A DNA stretch of 50,243 nt, taken from assembly GCA_022360275.1 (NCBI GenBank), contig JAKSDC010000030.1:1-50243 (forward strand). The letters are read 5' to 3'. Below, piece after piece: positions 42,787 to 50,243 of this stretch. Numbering within the stretch: position 1 is the stretch's first letter; each line of letters starts with the position of its first letter. The position numbers were made by a program, and so were the translations under genes. The notes under the pieces were generated by a model. That model had not been told where the DNA came from. It did not search any database and saw only the letters and a list, made by a program, of their open reading frames with translations. Source of the stretch: Chlorobiales bacterium (lineage in GTDB: Bacteria; Bacteroidota; Chlorobiia; Chlorobiales; Chlorobiaceae).

Positions 42787-44553
42787 TTAGCGTTTTTTCC
42801 CGCCTTTTTTCTTTTTCAGCGGTTTCGGTGCAGGGTTTACAGGTGCTATGTCCGGCAGATCTTCCGTAGAGGTTGTTTTATTGATGTAAAAGGTCTGAAT
42901 GATACTGAATACGTTGAACATCAGATAGTAGAGCCCGAGCCCTGCGGGGAGGTTGTTGAAAAAGAGCAGCATCATAACCGGGAAAATATACATCATGATC
43001 TTCATCTGCTCATTGGTCTGAACGGTCGGGGTTATCTTCTGCTGCAGATAGACTGCTCCGCCCATGAGAATCGGAAACAGCGCGATATGATCCCCGTACA
43101 GCGGTATGCTGAATCCAAGATCAAGAATGGAGTCCGGGACGGAAAGGTCTTTTGCCCAGAGGAACGACTGCTGCCGCAGCTCTATGGACGAACGGAACAC
43201 GTAGAACATCGCAAAAAGAAGCGGCATCTGCAAGAGAACCGGAAGGCATCCGCCAAGCGGATTGACCCCTGCTTCCTTGTAAATTCGCCCCAGTTCGCTC
43301 TGCATTTTTGCAGGATTGTCCTTGTATTTTTCCTGCAGCTCTTTCATCATCGGCTGCAGTGCCGCCATTTTTTTCATCGACTTGGTCGATGCCATGGTCA
43401 GGGGATAGGTAACCAGCTTGATCAACAGGGCAAAAATGATGATAATCAGACCGTAGTTGGAGATGAATTTGTTGAGCAGATTGAAGATCGGCAGGATGAT
43501 GTATTCTGCAAAAGGCCTGGTCAGCCAGTCCCAGCCGAAGTCCATGATCTTTTCGAGGTTCACACCCAGAGAATGAAGCACATTGTAATCGATCGGCCCC
43601 ACATAGAGCACCAGAGATTCCTTATGGGTCTCTTCGCCGGGGGGAAGCGTGAACTTCAGTGCGGCGGTATAATGCTCGAATTTTTCCCCGGCTTTGTGGC
43701 TTCCATCGAGATAGACACCTTCGGTCGGCGAGGAAGGGATCAGTGCCGCCACAAAATATTTTGTCCTTACGGCAATCCATTTGGCCACCCCTGACTGCTC
43801 TTCACGATAATCCTTAGCAGGATCGTTTGCATCGAGCTTGAGAAGGCTTCCGCCCATATACGCCGATGCCCATGAGTTCTGCACTTCGTCCTCATGGTTT
43901 TTCTCGGAGTGTAATAACCCGCCGTCCCACTCAAGCTGGTATTCATTGCCCGGCAACAGGCCGTCAAAGCCTGTCATCTGCACATCATAACCTATTGCAT
44001 ATTTGTCCCCCCTAAACGTATAGACAACGGTAATACTTCTGCCCGGAGCAACATCGAGCCTGTAGGTCAGGGAATACGACTGATCTCCGGCAAGTGTTAC
44101 CTCGTTCTGAGTGTCAGAAACCGTAAAAAACAGATCTCTTGTGTCGATCTTTTTACCGTCACGGGTTTGAAAGAAAAGAGAAAGCGCACCGCTGTCACTG
44201 TTTTTTACCAGATCAAACTGTTCCCTTTCCGAATTCAAATGCTCTTTCAATACCATAGACTTCAGGGTCGCACCGCGGGAAGAAAATACTGCCGTGAAGA
44301 GTTCATTGTCAATGGTGATCACTTTTTCCTCACCTTTTGCGACATCGGCAAACTCGCCGAAATTGTCTGTACCTCCTGCGTCCTGCATGGCAGATGCCGG
44401 TACGTTGTTACGGCCATTCACTGTTTCTTCAACAGCAGTGATATCAACCGCCGTCATGTCCTGGACAGGATTTCTTTCCGGCGCCATAAACTGCATCCAT
44501 ACAATCATGATGAGACCTATCAGCACAAGTCCTATGACAGAATTTCTATCCAT
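42787..44553 (-). CDS. yidC: Membrane protein insertase YidC
   Basis: A 588-residue Oxa1/YidC insertase of the Gram-negative type. An N-terminal anchor MDRNSVIGLVLIGLIMIVWM is followed by a large periplasmic beta domain (about 70-340). The conserved five-helix core contains YPLTMASTKSMKKMAALQP, NPLGGCLPVLLQMPLLFAMF and NNLPAGLGLYYLMFNVFSII. The tail is strongly basic (KPLKKKKGGKKR), as in ribosome-binding YidC forms. Its ATG overlaps the yidD stop by one base. Confidence 0.96.
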   Translation of the reverse strand: MDRNSVIGLVLIGLIMIVWMQFMAPERNPVQDMTAVDITAVEETVNGRNNVPASAMQDAGGTDNFGEFADVAKGEEKVITIDNELFTAVFSSRGATLKSMVLKEHLNSEREQFDLVKNSDSGALSLFFQTRDGKKIDTRDLFFTVSDTQNEVTLAGDQSYSLTYRLDVAPGRSITVVYTFRGDKYAIGYDVQMTGFDGLLPGNEYQLEWDGGLLHSEKNHEDEVQNSWASAYMGGSLLKLDANDPAKDYREEQSGVAKWIAVRTKYFVAALIPSSPTEGVYLDGSHKAGEKFEHYTAALKFTLPPGEETHKESLVLYVGPIDYNVLHSLGVNLEKIMDFGWDWLTRPFAEYIILPIFNLLNKFISNYGLIIIIFALLIKLVTYPLTMASTKSMKKMAALQPMMKELQEKYKDNPAKMQSELGRIYKEAGVNPLGGCLPVLLQMPLLFAMFYVFRSSIELRQQSFLWAKDLSVPDSILDLGFSIPLYGDHIALFPILMGGAVYLQQKITPTVQTNEQMKIMMYIFPVMMLLFFNNLPAGLGLYYLMFNVFSIIQTFYINKTTSTEDLPDIAPVNPAPKPLKKKKGGKKR

Positions 44554-44825
44554 TATCTCACTTCTTTAGAGTTTAATTTTTCGTCGGGCAGAGGTACCGG
44601 ATCATAACCGCCTTTGGACAAAGGATTGCAGCGGAGCACGCGCCACAGGGTCAGCCACATCGCATAAAAGAAATTATGAATCCTGAACGCTTCCAGGGCG
44701 TAACTTGAACAGGTAGGATAAAATCGACAGGACGAACCTAACAGGGGAGAGATATATGACCGGTAAAACTTGATCAGAAGAATCGGCACCTGGTTTATAA
44801 TCTTCCAGACAGCATTGAGTTCCAT
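44553..44825 (-). CDS. yidD: Membrane protein insertion efficiency factor YidD
   Basis: A 90-residue protein. IKFYRSYISPLLGSSCRFYP, TCSSYALEAFRIHNFF and RCNPLSKGGYDPVP are the invariant YidD motifs, with the three cysteines conserved. It lies between rnpA and yidC, the classical position, and is coupled to yidC by a TAATG overlap. Confidence 0.96.
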   Translation of the reverse strand: MELNAVWKIINQVPILLIKFYRSYISPLLGSSCRFYPTCSSYALEAFRIHNFFYAMWLTLWRVLRCNPLSKGGYDPVPLPDEKLNSKEVR

Positions 44826-44857
44826 AATTTTTTGCTACTCTATTACCTACACACAGC

Positions 44858-45280
44858 TCAACCCGGAGCCACACTCTTTATGCCTTCAAGCAGCTCACGG
44901 ATCTCTTTTCTGAAACGTTCTGACGACGGCAGGGTTTTGTTTCGCCCGATGTACATAAATGCTATACAAAGAACCTTTTTTCCGTCATCGGCATAGCTTC
45001 CGGCGCAATCGACAGCAACCGGCTTCTCATGCCTGTAAGCTTCTTTCATCAAACGCTTGACCCTGTTGCGGTCGACGGCATGCGGCCTGATTTTTCTCCC
45101 GACAACAAAAAGAACTTTCGGCAGCGACCTTTTTCCTCCGCACCCTGTTTCAAGCGGGGCAAACAGCGCTTTGATGAATTTCCCCCTGAAACTGCGGGCG
45201 GAACTGAAAAGTTTCGATACTTGCTTACTTCCCCTGAGTATCTCATGCTTTTTCAATGAATGCACACTGGCAGTATCCAC
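44858..45280 (-). CDS. rnpA: Ribonuclease P protein component
   Basis: A 140-residue protein. The RNR signature VDRNRVKRLMKEAYR and an N-terminal region SLKKHEILRGSKQVSKLF identify the protein subunit that helps the catalytic RNA trim tRNA 5' ends. It starts 28 bases after rpmH in the conserved origin-proximal operon. Confidence 0.95.
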   Translation of the reverse strand: MDTASVHSLKKHEILRGSKQVSKLFSSARSFRGKFIKALFAPLETGCGGKRSLPKVLFVVGRKIRPHAVDRNRVKRLMKEAYRHEKPVAVDCAGSYADDGKKVLCIAFMYIGRNKTLPSSERFRKEIRELLEGIKSVAPG

Positions 45281-45308
45281 AATGCCGCGGGACGGTTAAT
45301 CATCAACT

Positions 45309-45470
45309 CTACTTTTTGCGAGGCCCCATATCGCTGCTGACACTGAGCGAACGGCGTCCTTTCGCTCTGCGCGAAGCCAGAATTCTCCGCCCGTTCTTGG
45401 TTGCCATGCGCTGTCGGAAGCCATGTTTGTTCCTTCTCTTTCTATTATGCGGTTGAAAAGTTCTTTTCAT
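45309..45470 (-). CDS. rpmH: 50S ribosomal protein L34
   Basis: A 53-residue basic protein: MKRTFQPHNRKRRNKHGFRQ then RMATKNGRRILASRRAKGRR, the complete L34 signature, with a short C-terminal extension SLSVSSDMGPRKK. The ATG at 45470 is set by this homology and by GAGGAG a few bases upstream. Confidence 0.97.
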   Translation of the reverse strand: MKRTFQPHNRKRRNKHGFRQRMATKNGRRILASRRAKGRRSLSVSSDMGPRKK

Positions 45471-45523
45471 GGTAAAACACTCCTCAATGTTCTCATAGAT
45501 CATTCAAAAATCACAGGGCATTG

Positions 45524-45552
45524 AATTTAGCACAATCATCATTGAAATCCAA
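45524..45552 (-). promoter_or_regulatory. Candidate promoter of the rpmH operon
   Basis: On the minus strand TTGGAT (45547-45552) and TAAATT (45524-45529) are spaced by exactly 17 bases, about 55 bases before the rpmH start. Match to sigma-70 consensus is moderate. Confidence 0.5.
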
Positions 45553-45908
45553 CCTTGCAAAACTGCATTTCGGGGAATTTACAAGTGATATCAACATCGC
45601 TTCCGGTATGAGATACCCGCAATGTTGATAACTTGTGGATAAAAAAATTTTCACTTCCCAAAACCCCTGAAAACCCTGACAACAAAACCCGCCAACAAAT
45701 GTTGATAACCAAAAAACAAATGAACTTAACGTCATATAAAACAAAAAGTTAACCTGTTGGCAACATTCGTTGGGCAGGCAGCAAAAAGAGCCTGATCTTT
45801 TCGGATAACAATTTGTTTTTTCTCCACCGAAAAATGTAATTTATGAACAACAAATGTTGATGACCGGTCGCCCAAACAGCTTATCCACATCTCAAATGGC
45901 CCTATTCC
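45553..45908. other. Putative replication origin, part 1 (rpmH-dnaA intergenic)
   Basis: An A/T-rich stretch between divergent rpmH and dnaA. It contains two perfect DnaA boxes, TGTGGATAA at 45634-45642 and TTATCCACA at 45881-45889, and two one-mismatch sites, TGTTGATAA at 45623-45631 and 45700-45708. Runs of A and T around 45640-45655 could unwind. The box at 45881 is 20 bases from the dnaA start, so DnaA may also repress its own gene. Confidence 0.75.
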
Positions 45909-47387
45909 ATGCAGCATCAGCACAGTAACGTATTACTCGACAAACCATCAAATGGTAACAGTGCGGATAGAGGTGCTGCACAGCAGATATGGAATGCCTG
46001 TCTCGAAGCTCTTAAAGAGAAGCTCAACAATCAGGCATTCAAGACATGGTTTACACCGATTACCCCTTTACACTTCGCGGATAATGAGCTGACCATAGAA
46101 GTTCCGAGTCAGTTTTTTTACGAGTGGATCGAAGAAAACTACTCAACACAGCTGAAACAGGCCCTCAAAGATGTTCTTGGCTCCGAAGGAAAGCTGATGT
46201 ATTCGATCGTTATGGACAAGTCACAGAGCCGTCCCGTTACAATTGAACTTCCCCATCAGAACATGGCAACATCCGAACCCCCTGAAAATGGTGGCTCCAC
46301 GACGGTAGAGGTTTCTTCCGACAGAGATTTTCTGGAACGCTATCGAACCAAGTTTGAAAGTCATCTCAACCCAAAATACACTTTCGATACCCTGATCCGG
46401 GGTGACTGCAACTCGCTTGCATTTGCCGCCTCCAAGTCGGTATCACAGAATCCGGGACAAAATGCTTTCAATCCCCTCGTTATCTATGGAGGTGTGGGAC
46501 TGGGAAAAACGCATATGACCCAAGCGATAGGCAACCATGTCCGTGAAAACAGTATTTCCGAATATGTTCTGTATGTATCGAGTGAAAAATTTGCGATCGA
46601 TTTCGTCAATGCCATTCAGAACGGTAATATCCAGGAGTTTTCTGCTTTTTACAGAAAAGTCGATGTCCTGATTATCGATGACATACAGTTTTTCGCCGGC
46701 AAGGAGAAAACCCAGGAGGAGATTTTCCACATATTCAATACTCTCCACCAGGCAAACAAGCAGATCATTCTTTCTTCCGACAGGCCTATAAAAGAGATCA
46801 GAGGAATCGAAGATCGCCTTATTTCACGATTCAACTGGGGACTGTCAGCAGATATACAACCACCTGATTACGAAACACGAAAAGCCATCATTCAAAGCAA
46901 GCTGGAACAGAATGGTGTAACGTTCGACGCAAATGTCATTGATTTTATTGCAACCAATGTCACTCAGAACGTCAGAGAGCTCGAAGGGTGCATCGTCAAG
47001 CTACTTGCCGCTCACTCACTGTTTAACAAGGAAATTGACCTGCCATTTACCAAATCCACTCTTAAAGATATCATCAGAATACAGTCGAAACAGCTGACCC
47101 TGGAAACAATCGAAAAAGCAATCTGCTCCTACTTTTCCATAACACCTAACGATCTTAAGGGCAAATCCAAGAAAAAAGAGATTGCAACAGGCCGCCAGAT
47201 AGCAATGTATCTCAGCAAGGAACTGACAGACTCGTCACTTAAAACCATTGGACTCCATTTCGGCGGCCGCGATCACTCAACAGTAATTCACGGTTACAAT
47301 ACCGTTAATAAAAGAATCGAGAGTTCTGCAGAAATGAGAAGCCAGGTGGAGGAACTGAAAAAGCGTATCGAGATTATGTCGATGTGA
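45909..47387 (+). CDS. dnaA: Chromosomal replication initiator protein DnaA
   Basis: A 492-residue AAA+ initiator. Domain I (about 24-110) starts IWNACLEALKEKLNNQAFKT. A low-complexity linker follows (about 111-138). The AAA domain has Walker A GGVGLGKT (194-201) and Walker B LIIDDIQFF. The C-terminal helix-turn-helix has the DnaA signature GGRDHSTVIHGYNTV. It binds the boxes on either side of the gene and opens the origin. Confidence 0.98.
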   Translation: MQHQHSNVLLDKPSNGNSADRGAAQQIWNACLEALKEKLNNQAFKTWFTPITPLHFADNELTIEVPSQFFYEWIEENYSTQLKQALKDVLGSEGKLMYSIVMDKSQSRPVTIELPHQNMATSEPPENGGSTTVEVSSDRDFLERYRTKFESHLNPKYTFDTLIRGDCNSLAFAASKSVSQNPGQNAFNPLVIYGGVGLGKTHMTQAIGNHVRENSISEYVLYVSSEKFAIDFVNAIQNGNIQEFSAFYRKVDVLIIDDIQFFAGKEKTQEEIFHIFNTLHQANKQIILSSDRPIKEIRGIEDRLISRFNWGLSADIQPPDYETRKAIIQSKLEQNGVTFDANVIDFIATNVTQNVRELEGCIVKLLAAHSLFNKEIDLPFTKSTLKDIIRIQSKQLTLETIEKAICSYFSITPNDLKGKSKKKEIATGRQIAMYLSKELTDSSLKTIGLHFGGRDHSTVIHGYNTVNKRIESSAEMRSQVEELKKRIEIMSM

Positions 47388-47724
47388 CTGACGAATATTG
47401 CGTTCCAAAGCGTTTCCGTTTAGCTTCCAGTCAAGTCAAACTCGTTCGTGTGGATACATTGCTGATAATCTGTGGATTACCGAAAGAGAAGAGCTGTACT
47501 TATCAACATCCAGAATGGAAAAGAGAAAAAGCACCTATGAAGGTGTTGGTAAATGTGAGTAACTGTCAACAAGTTATCAACGTGCATCCACATACCAAAA
47601 AGAAAATTAAGCCGTTCAAAAAAAAAGACTTACGAGTAGAAATTCAGGGTGATCAAGATTTCCACACACTCAATAACAACAACAATTCTAATTTTTTTCT
47701 AATAAATAAAAGAATAAGAATACA
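47388..47724. other. Putative replication origin, part 2 (dnaA-dnaN intergenic)
   Basis: 337 bases with a cluster of near-consensus DnaA boxes: TGTGGATAC 47449-47457, TGTGGATTA 47471-47479, TTATCAACA 47500-47508, TTATCAACG 47574-47582 and GCATCCACA 47584-47592, each one to two bases off consensus. The right end (47660-47724) is very A/T-rich and would suit duplex unwinding. A 114-codon frame runs through it but looks non-coding. Confidence 0.6.
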
Positions 47725-48849
47725 ATGAAATTTTCGACCTCTATCAAGCCCTTCCAAGATGCTGTAAACAAGGTAACCCAAGCAATCCCGAACAAGGTTC
47801 TGGATCCAAGATATGAGAGTCTGCATGTCACTCTCGAGAATCAAGGACTTACACTGTTCGCAACGGACGGGGAGATGTCCATAACAGCGTCAATGGAAGT
47901 CGAGTCGACAGATCAGGGAAACCTGGGAATAAAAGCACGTACTATTCTCGATTTTCTCAGAAGTATGTACGATACCGGTGTCAGTTTCGAGGTCGAACGC
48001 CAGCAAATGAGTGAACAAGGTATTGTCAATATAGCTACCGACAAAGGACACTATAAAATTCCATGTACGTTCGAGAGCAAAGCGGAAAAACAGGATAAAA
48101 CCTACGATATCGAGTTTGAGCTTGCTTCTGAAGACCTCCTCAACATCGTTCACAAGACGATTTTTGCCTGCAGTGTCGATGGAATGAGACCTGCGATGAT
48201 GGGAGTGCTTTTCGAAATTGAAAACAACAACCTCACTGCAGTTTCTACCGACGGTCATCGTCTGGTACGATTCAGAAAATCATGCCAAGTCACTCAACCG
48301 GAAAAACAAAAGGTCGTTATGCCTGCCAGAGCCTTATCTGTCTTGCAAAAACTGATTAGTGAAGGTACAGTAAGGATATCCATCGACTCGACTAATAAAT
48401 CCATTCGTTTTTCAACAGGCAACCTTGTTCTCGATGCCGCACTCATTGTTGAACAGTACCCGAACTATGAAGCTGTCATCCCTCTTGAAAACGATAAAAG
48501 GCTGACCATAGAGCGATCTCTTTTCTATGATTCTGTCAGACGGGTAGGCAGATTTTCAAGTATAGGCGATATACGTTTGTCCATATCCTCATCTTCCCTG
48601 CAGCTTTCAGCCGAAAATATCAATGAAGGGGAATCAGCACAGGAGGATCTTTCCTGCACTTACGACGACGACCCGATAGAAATCGGTTTTAATTCAAAAT
48701 TTGTCGAGGCAGCACTTGCACATATTGATGAAGACCATGTTGCTGTAGAGTTAAGCTCTCCAACGACTGCGGTTATCCTGAAACCGGAAAAGGAAAAAGA
48801 TGATGAGAGCCTCATTATTCTGGTCATGCCGGTAAGAATCAACAATTGA
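47725..48849 (+). CDS. dnaN: DNA polymerase III beta subunit (sliding clamp)
   Basis: A 374-residue clamp protein of three repeated domains. Family stretches include LEVTLEN-like sequence at the N terminus (LHVTLENQGLTLFATDGEMS), VSTDGHRLVRFRKS in domain 2 and the C-terminal IILVMPVRINN, which is the conserved MPMR-type end. It encircles DNA and tethers polymerase III. recF follows 16 bases after its stop. Confidence 0.97.
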   Translation: MKFSTSIKPFQDAVNKVTQAIPNKVLDPRYESLHVTLENQGLTLFATDGEMSITASMEVESTDQGNLGIKARTILDFLRSMYDTGVSFEVERQQMSEQGIVNIATDKGHYKIPCTFESKAEKQDKTYDIEFELASEDLLNIVHKTIFACSVDGMRPAMMGVLFEIENNNLTAVSTDGHRLVRFRKSCQVTQPEKQKVVMPARALSVLQKLISEGTVRISIDSTNKSIRFSTGNLVLDAALIVEQYPNYEAVIPLENDKRLTIERSLFYDSVRRVGRFSSIGDIRLSISSSSLQLSAENINEGESAQEDLSCTYDDDPIEIGFNSKFVEAALAHIDEDHVAVELSSPTTAVILKPEKEKDDESLIILVMPVRINN

Positions 48850-48865
48850 GAGACCTGACCTATCG

Positions 48866-49957
48866 TTGCGTTTACAGGAGATAACACTCGTCAATTTCAG
48901 AAAACATCCCGATCTTACTTTTGCCCCGTCTGACGGGATCAATCTGCTTTACGGGCCGAACGGGTCAGGTAAAACCAATGTTCTTGAAGCTGTCCATTAC
49001 TGTGCGCTTGCCAAAGGACTGAACAAGTCCCTCGACAGGGAGTGTTTGAATTTTGCGGCCGATTATTTTCTCCTGAGGAGCAAGTTTGTTGATGAACACG
49101 GTATAGAAATTTCTGTAAAAGTCAGCTATGCGAAAACTTCGGATAAAAAAATCCAGGTCAACAGTGAAGAGCTGAAGAAATATTCAGGACTTATCGGCCG
49201 TATTCCATGTATAACGTTTTCTCCCATGGAGCTTGCCGTTGTTAACGGAGCACCGCAGGAGAGACGGCGATTTATGGATAACGCACTTTCCCAGACAAAC
49301 AAACGCTATCTTGACGATCTTCTGCGATACCGGCGGGTACTGCAACAAAGGAACACTCTTCTTGCTTATTCCGGGGATAACGATGTCAAAAGCGACAGCT
49401 TGGAAGCCTGGACGGAAAAACTGTCGCTTCTTGCAGGCTCGATTGTTTCGGCAAGACTGTCTTTTATCGAACATTTGCTCGGTTGTTTCCATCCACTCTA
49501 TGAAAAGCTCGGTCTGGGAGAAGTTCCGGGATTCAGCTATCGGGCTTCTTTCGGCAAGCTGGTTCCGGGAATGGCCGAAGAAGAAATCACCAGGATCGTG
49601 ATGCAGCGTTTCAGGGAGATCGGTAGCCAGGAACTGTATCGCAAACAAACCTTGCTCGGACCGCACAGAGACGATATCGTGTTTACACTCAATGACGTTG
49701 AAGTAAAAAGATATGCTTCTCAAGGGCAGTTACGGACTTTCCTTATTGCATTAAAGCTGGCGTTGCAGCAATTTGTTCAGGAGGTTAAAGGAGAGAAACC
49801 GCTTTTTCTGCTTGATGATCTTTTCAGCGAGCTCGACAGTGAAAGAGTTGGAAAGGTGCTCGAGTTGCTTGAAGGGTCAGGACAATCGATCATCACTGCG
49901 ACGGAAAAACAGGATATTGAAGGAGTTCATTGTATGGCGGTCGAGGAGCTGACATGA
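48866..49957 (+). CDS. recF: DNA replication and repair protein RecF
   Basis: A 363-residue SMC-like ATPase. MRLQEITLVNFRKHPDL is the typical start, Walker A is GPNGSGKT (30-37), and FLIALKLALQQF with FLLDDLFSELD gives the signature and Walker B regions. The start is a TTG at 48866; no ATG fits the homology. RecF loads RecA at gaps with RecO and RecR. It overlaps the next gene by four bases (ATGA). Confidence 0.95.
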   Translation: MRLQEITLVNFRKHPDLTFAPSDGINLLYGPNGSGKTNVLEAVHYCALAKGLNKSLDRECLNFAADYFLLRSKFVDEHGIEISVKVSYAKTSDKKIQVNSEELKKYSGLIGRIPCITFSPMELAVVNGAPQERRRFMDNALSQTNKRYLDDLLRYRRVLQQRNTLLAYSGDNDVKSDSLEAWTEKLSLLAGSIVSARLSFIEHLLGCFHPLYEKLGLGEVPGFSYRASFGKLVPGMAEEEITRIVMQRFREIGSQELYRKQTLLGPHRDDIVFTLNDVEVKRYASQGQLRTFLIALKLALQQFVQEVKGEKPLFLLDDLFSELDSERVGKVLELLEGSGQSIITATEKQDIEGVHCMAVEELT

Positions 49958-50243
49958 AAAAATCACGAACTCCAAGAAAATTCAACGATATTGTCGATGA
50001 AGTGTATGCCGTTTACGGCATGAAAGGGGCCCAGGAAGAGCACCGCGCATTGAAAGTCTGGCAAAACGTTGTTGGGGAAACCATAGCAAAGATGACGGAA
50101 GTCGAAAAGTTTGTCAAGGGAATCCTTTACGTGAGGGTGCTTAGCCCTTCATGGAGGAACGAACTTTCTTTCAGGAAAAGGAATATCATCGGCAGGCTGA
50201 ACGAGGCTGTGGGAAAGAGTATGGTGAAGGATATCGTGTTCAA
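49954..50243 (+). CDS. DUF721/DciA-like protein, partial at right edge
   Basis: The first 96 residues of a small protein: RKFNDIVDEVYAVYGMKGA, then ALKVWQNVVGETIAKMTEVE and LYVRVLSPSWRNELSFRKRN. The W-x-x-V-V-G and the later S-x-W-x-x-E-L are hallmarks of DUF721, the domain of DciA, which assists loading of the replicative helicase in many bacteria lacking DnaC. Its four-base overlap with recF next to the origin supports a replication role. The 3' end is outside the window. Confidence 0.8.
   Translation, partial: MKKSRTPRKFNDIVDEVYAVYGMKGAQEEHRALKVWQNVVGETIAKMTEVEKFVKGILYVRVLSPSWRNELSFRKRNIIGRLNEAVGKSMVKDIVF

Noticed and set aside
42691..43794. 367-codon plus-strand frame
   Set aside because: Antisense to yidC over most of its length; its His/Arg-rich composition is typical of a shadow frame.
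47384..47728. 114-codon frame between dnaA and dnaN
   Set aside because: Occupies the DnaA-box-rich intergenic region, has a low-complexity Lys/Asn tail and no homology; better explained as origin DNA.
1..50243. CRISPR arrays, prophage or intact insertion sequences
   Set aside because: No regularly spaced direct repeats, cas genes, transposase or phage structural genes were seen.

Overview
The window looks like a green sulfur bacterium (Chlorobiales/Chlorobiaceae), probably a marine Prosthecochloris-like member. That assignment is inference from recalled gene order (rpmH-rnpA-yidD-yidC on one side and dnaA-dnaN-recF on the other side of the origin), moderate GC content, and a salt-adapted gene set (a complete Mrp Na+/H+ antiporter, Trk, a Kef-type antiporter, and TRAP transport). 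No photosynthesis gene lies in the window to confirm it.

Layout. 1-4.7 kb: the start of an AraC-type regulator running off the left edge, a SAM methyltransferase, a two-domain phospholipase-D-like protein, scpA and a small secreted TPR protein. 4.7-10.7 kb: a papain-like protease; the ammonium module amt-glnK, bracketed by two copies of a quasi-palindromic repeat of about 130 bp; an RRM protein behind two tandem hairpins; a short MscS-like protein; a ferritin-like protein; a TIGR01777 epimerase. 10.8-21.1 kb: housekeeping genes glmS, pyrF, ftsH, acyP, tRNA-Val(UAC), dxr, rseP, prfA and a DUF1997-like protein. 21.2-22.6 kb: two exported proteins of unknown role.

22.8-37.3 kb is an ion-transport block. 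trkA-trkH (K+ uptake) converges on a long leftward series: mrpABCDEFG (Na+/H+ antiport), a small membrane protein, a TAXI-type binding protein with a fused 4TM/12TM TRAP permease, a KefF-like flavoprotein and a Kef-type antiporter. Together these could couple Na+ export, Na+-driven uptake and K+ balance.

37.5-42.5 kb holds a membrane-bound hybrid histidine kinase whose architecture recalls the CqsS/LqsS alpha-hydroxyketone receptors and whose first receiver has lost its phospho-acceptor Asp, a probable VapC remnant, a SagB-type nitroreductase and rlmD. 42.8-50.2 kb is the replication-origin neighbourhood: yidC, yidD, rnpA and rpmH leftward; dnaA, dnaN, recF and a partial DUF721/DciA-like gene rightward. 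DnaA-box-like sites occur both upstream of dnaA and between dnaA and dnaN, suggesting a bipartite origin.

No CRISPR array, intact insertion sequence, prophage or recognised defence system was seen. The least explained items are the CqsS-like kinase, the repeats around amt-glnK, the paired hairpins before the RRM gene and the interleaved inverted repeats ahead of mrpA.
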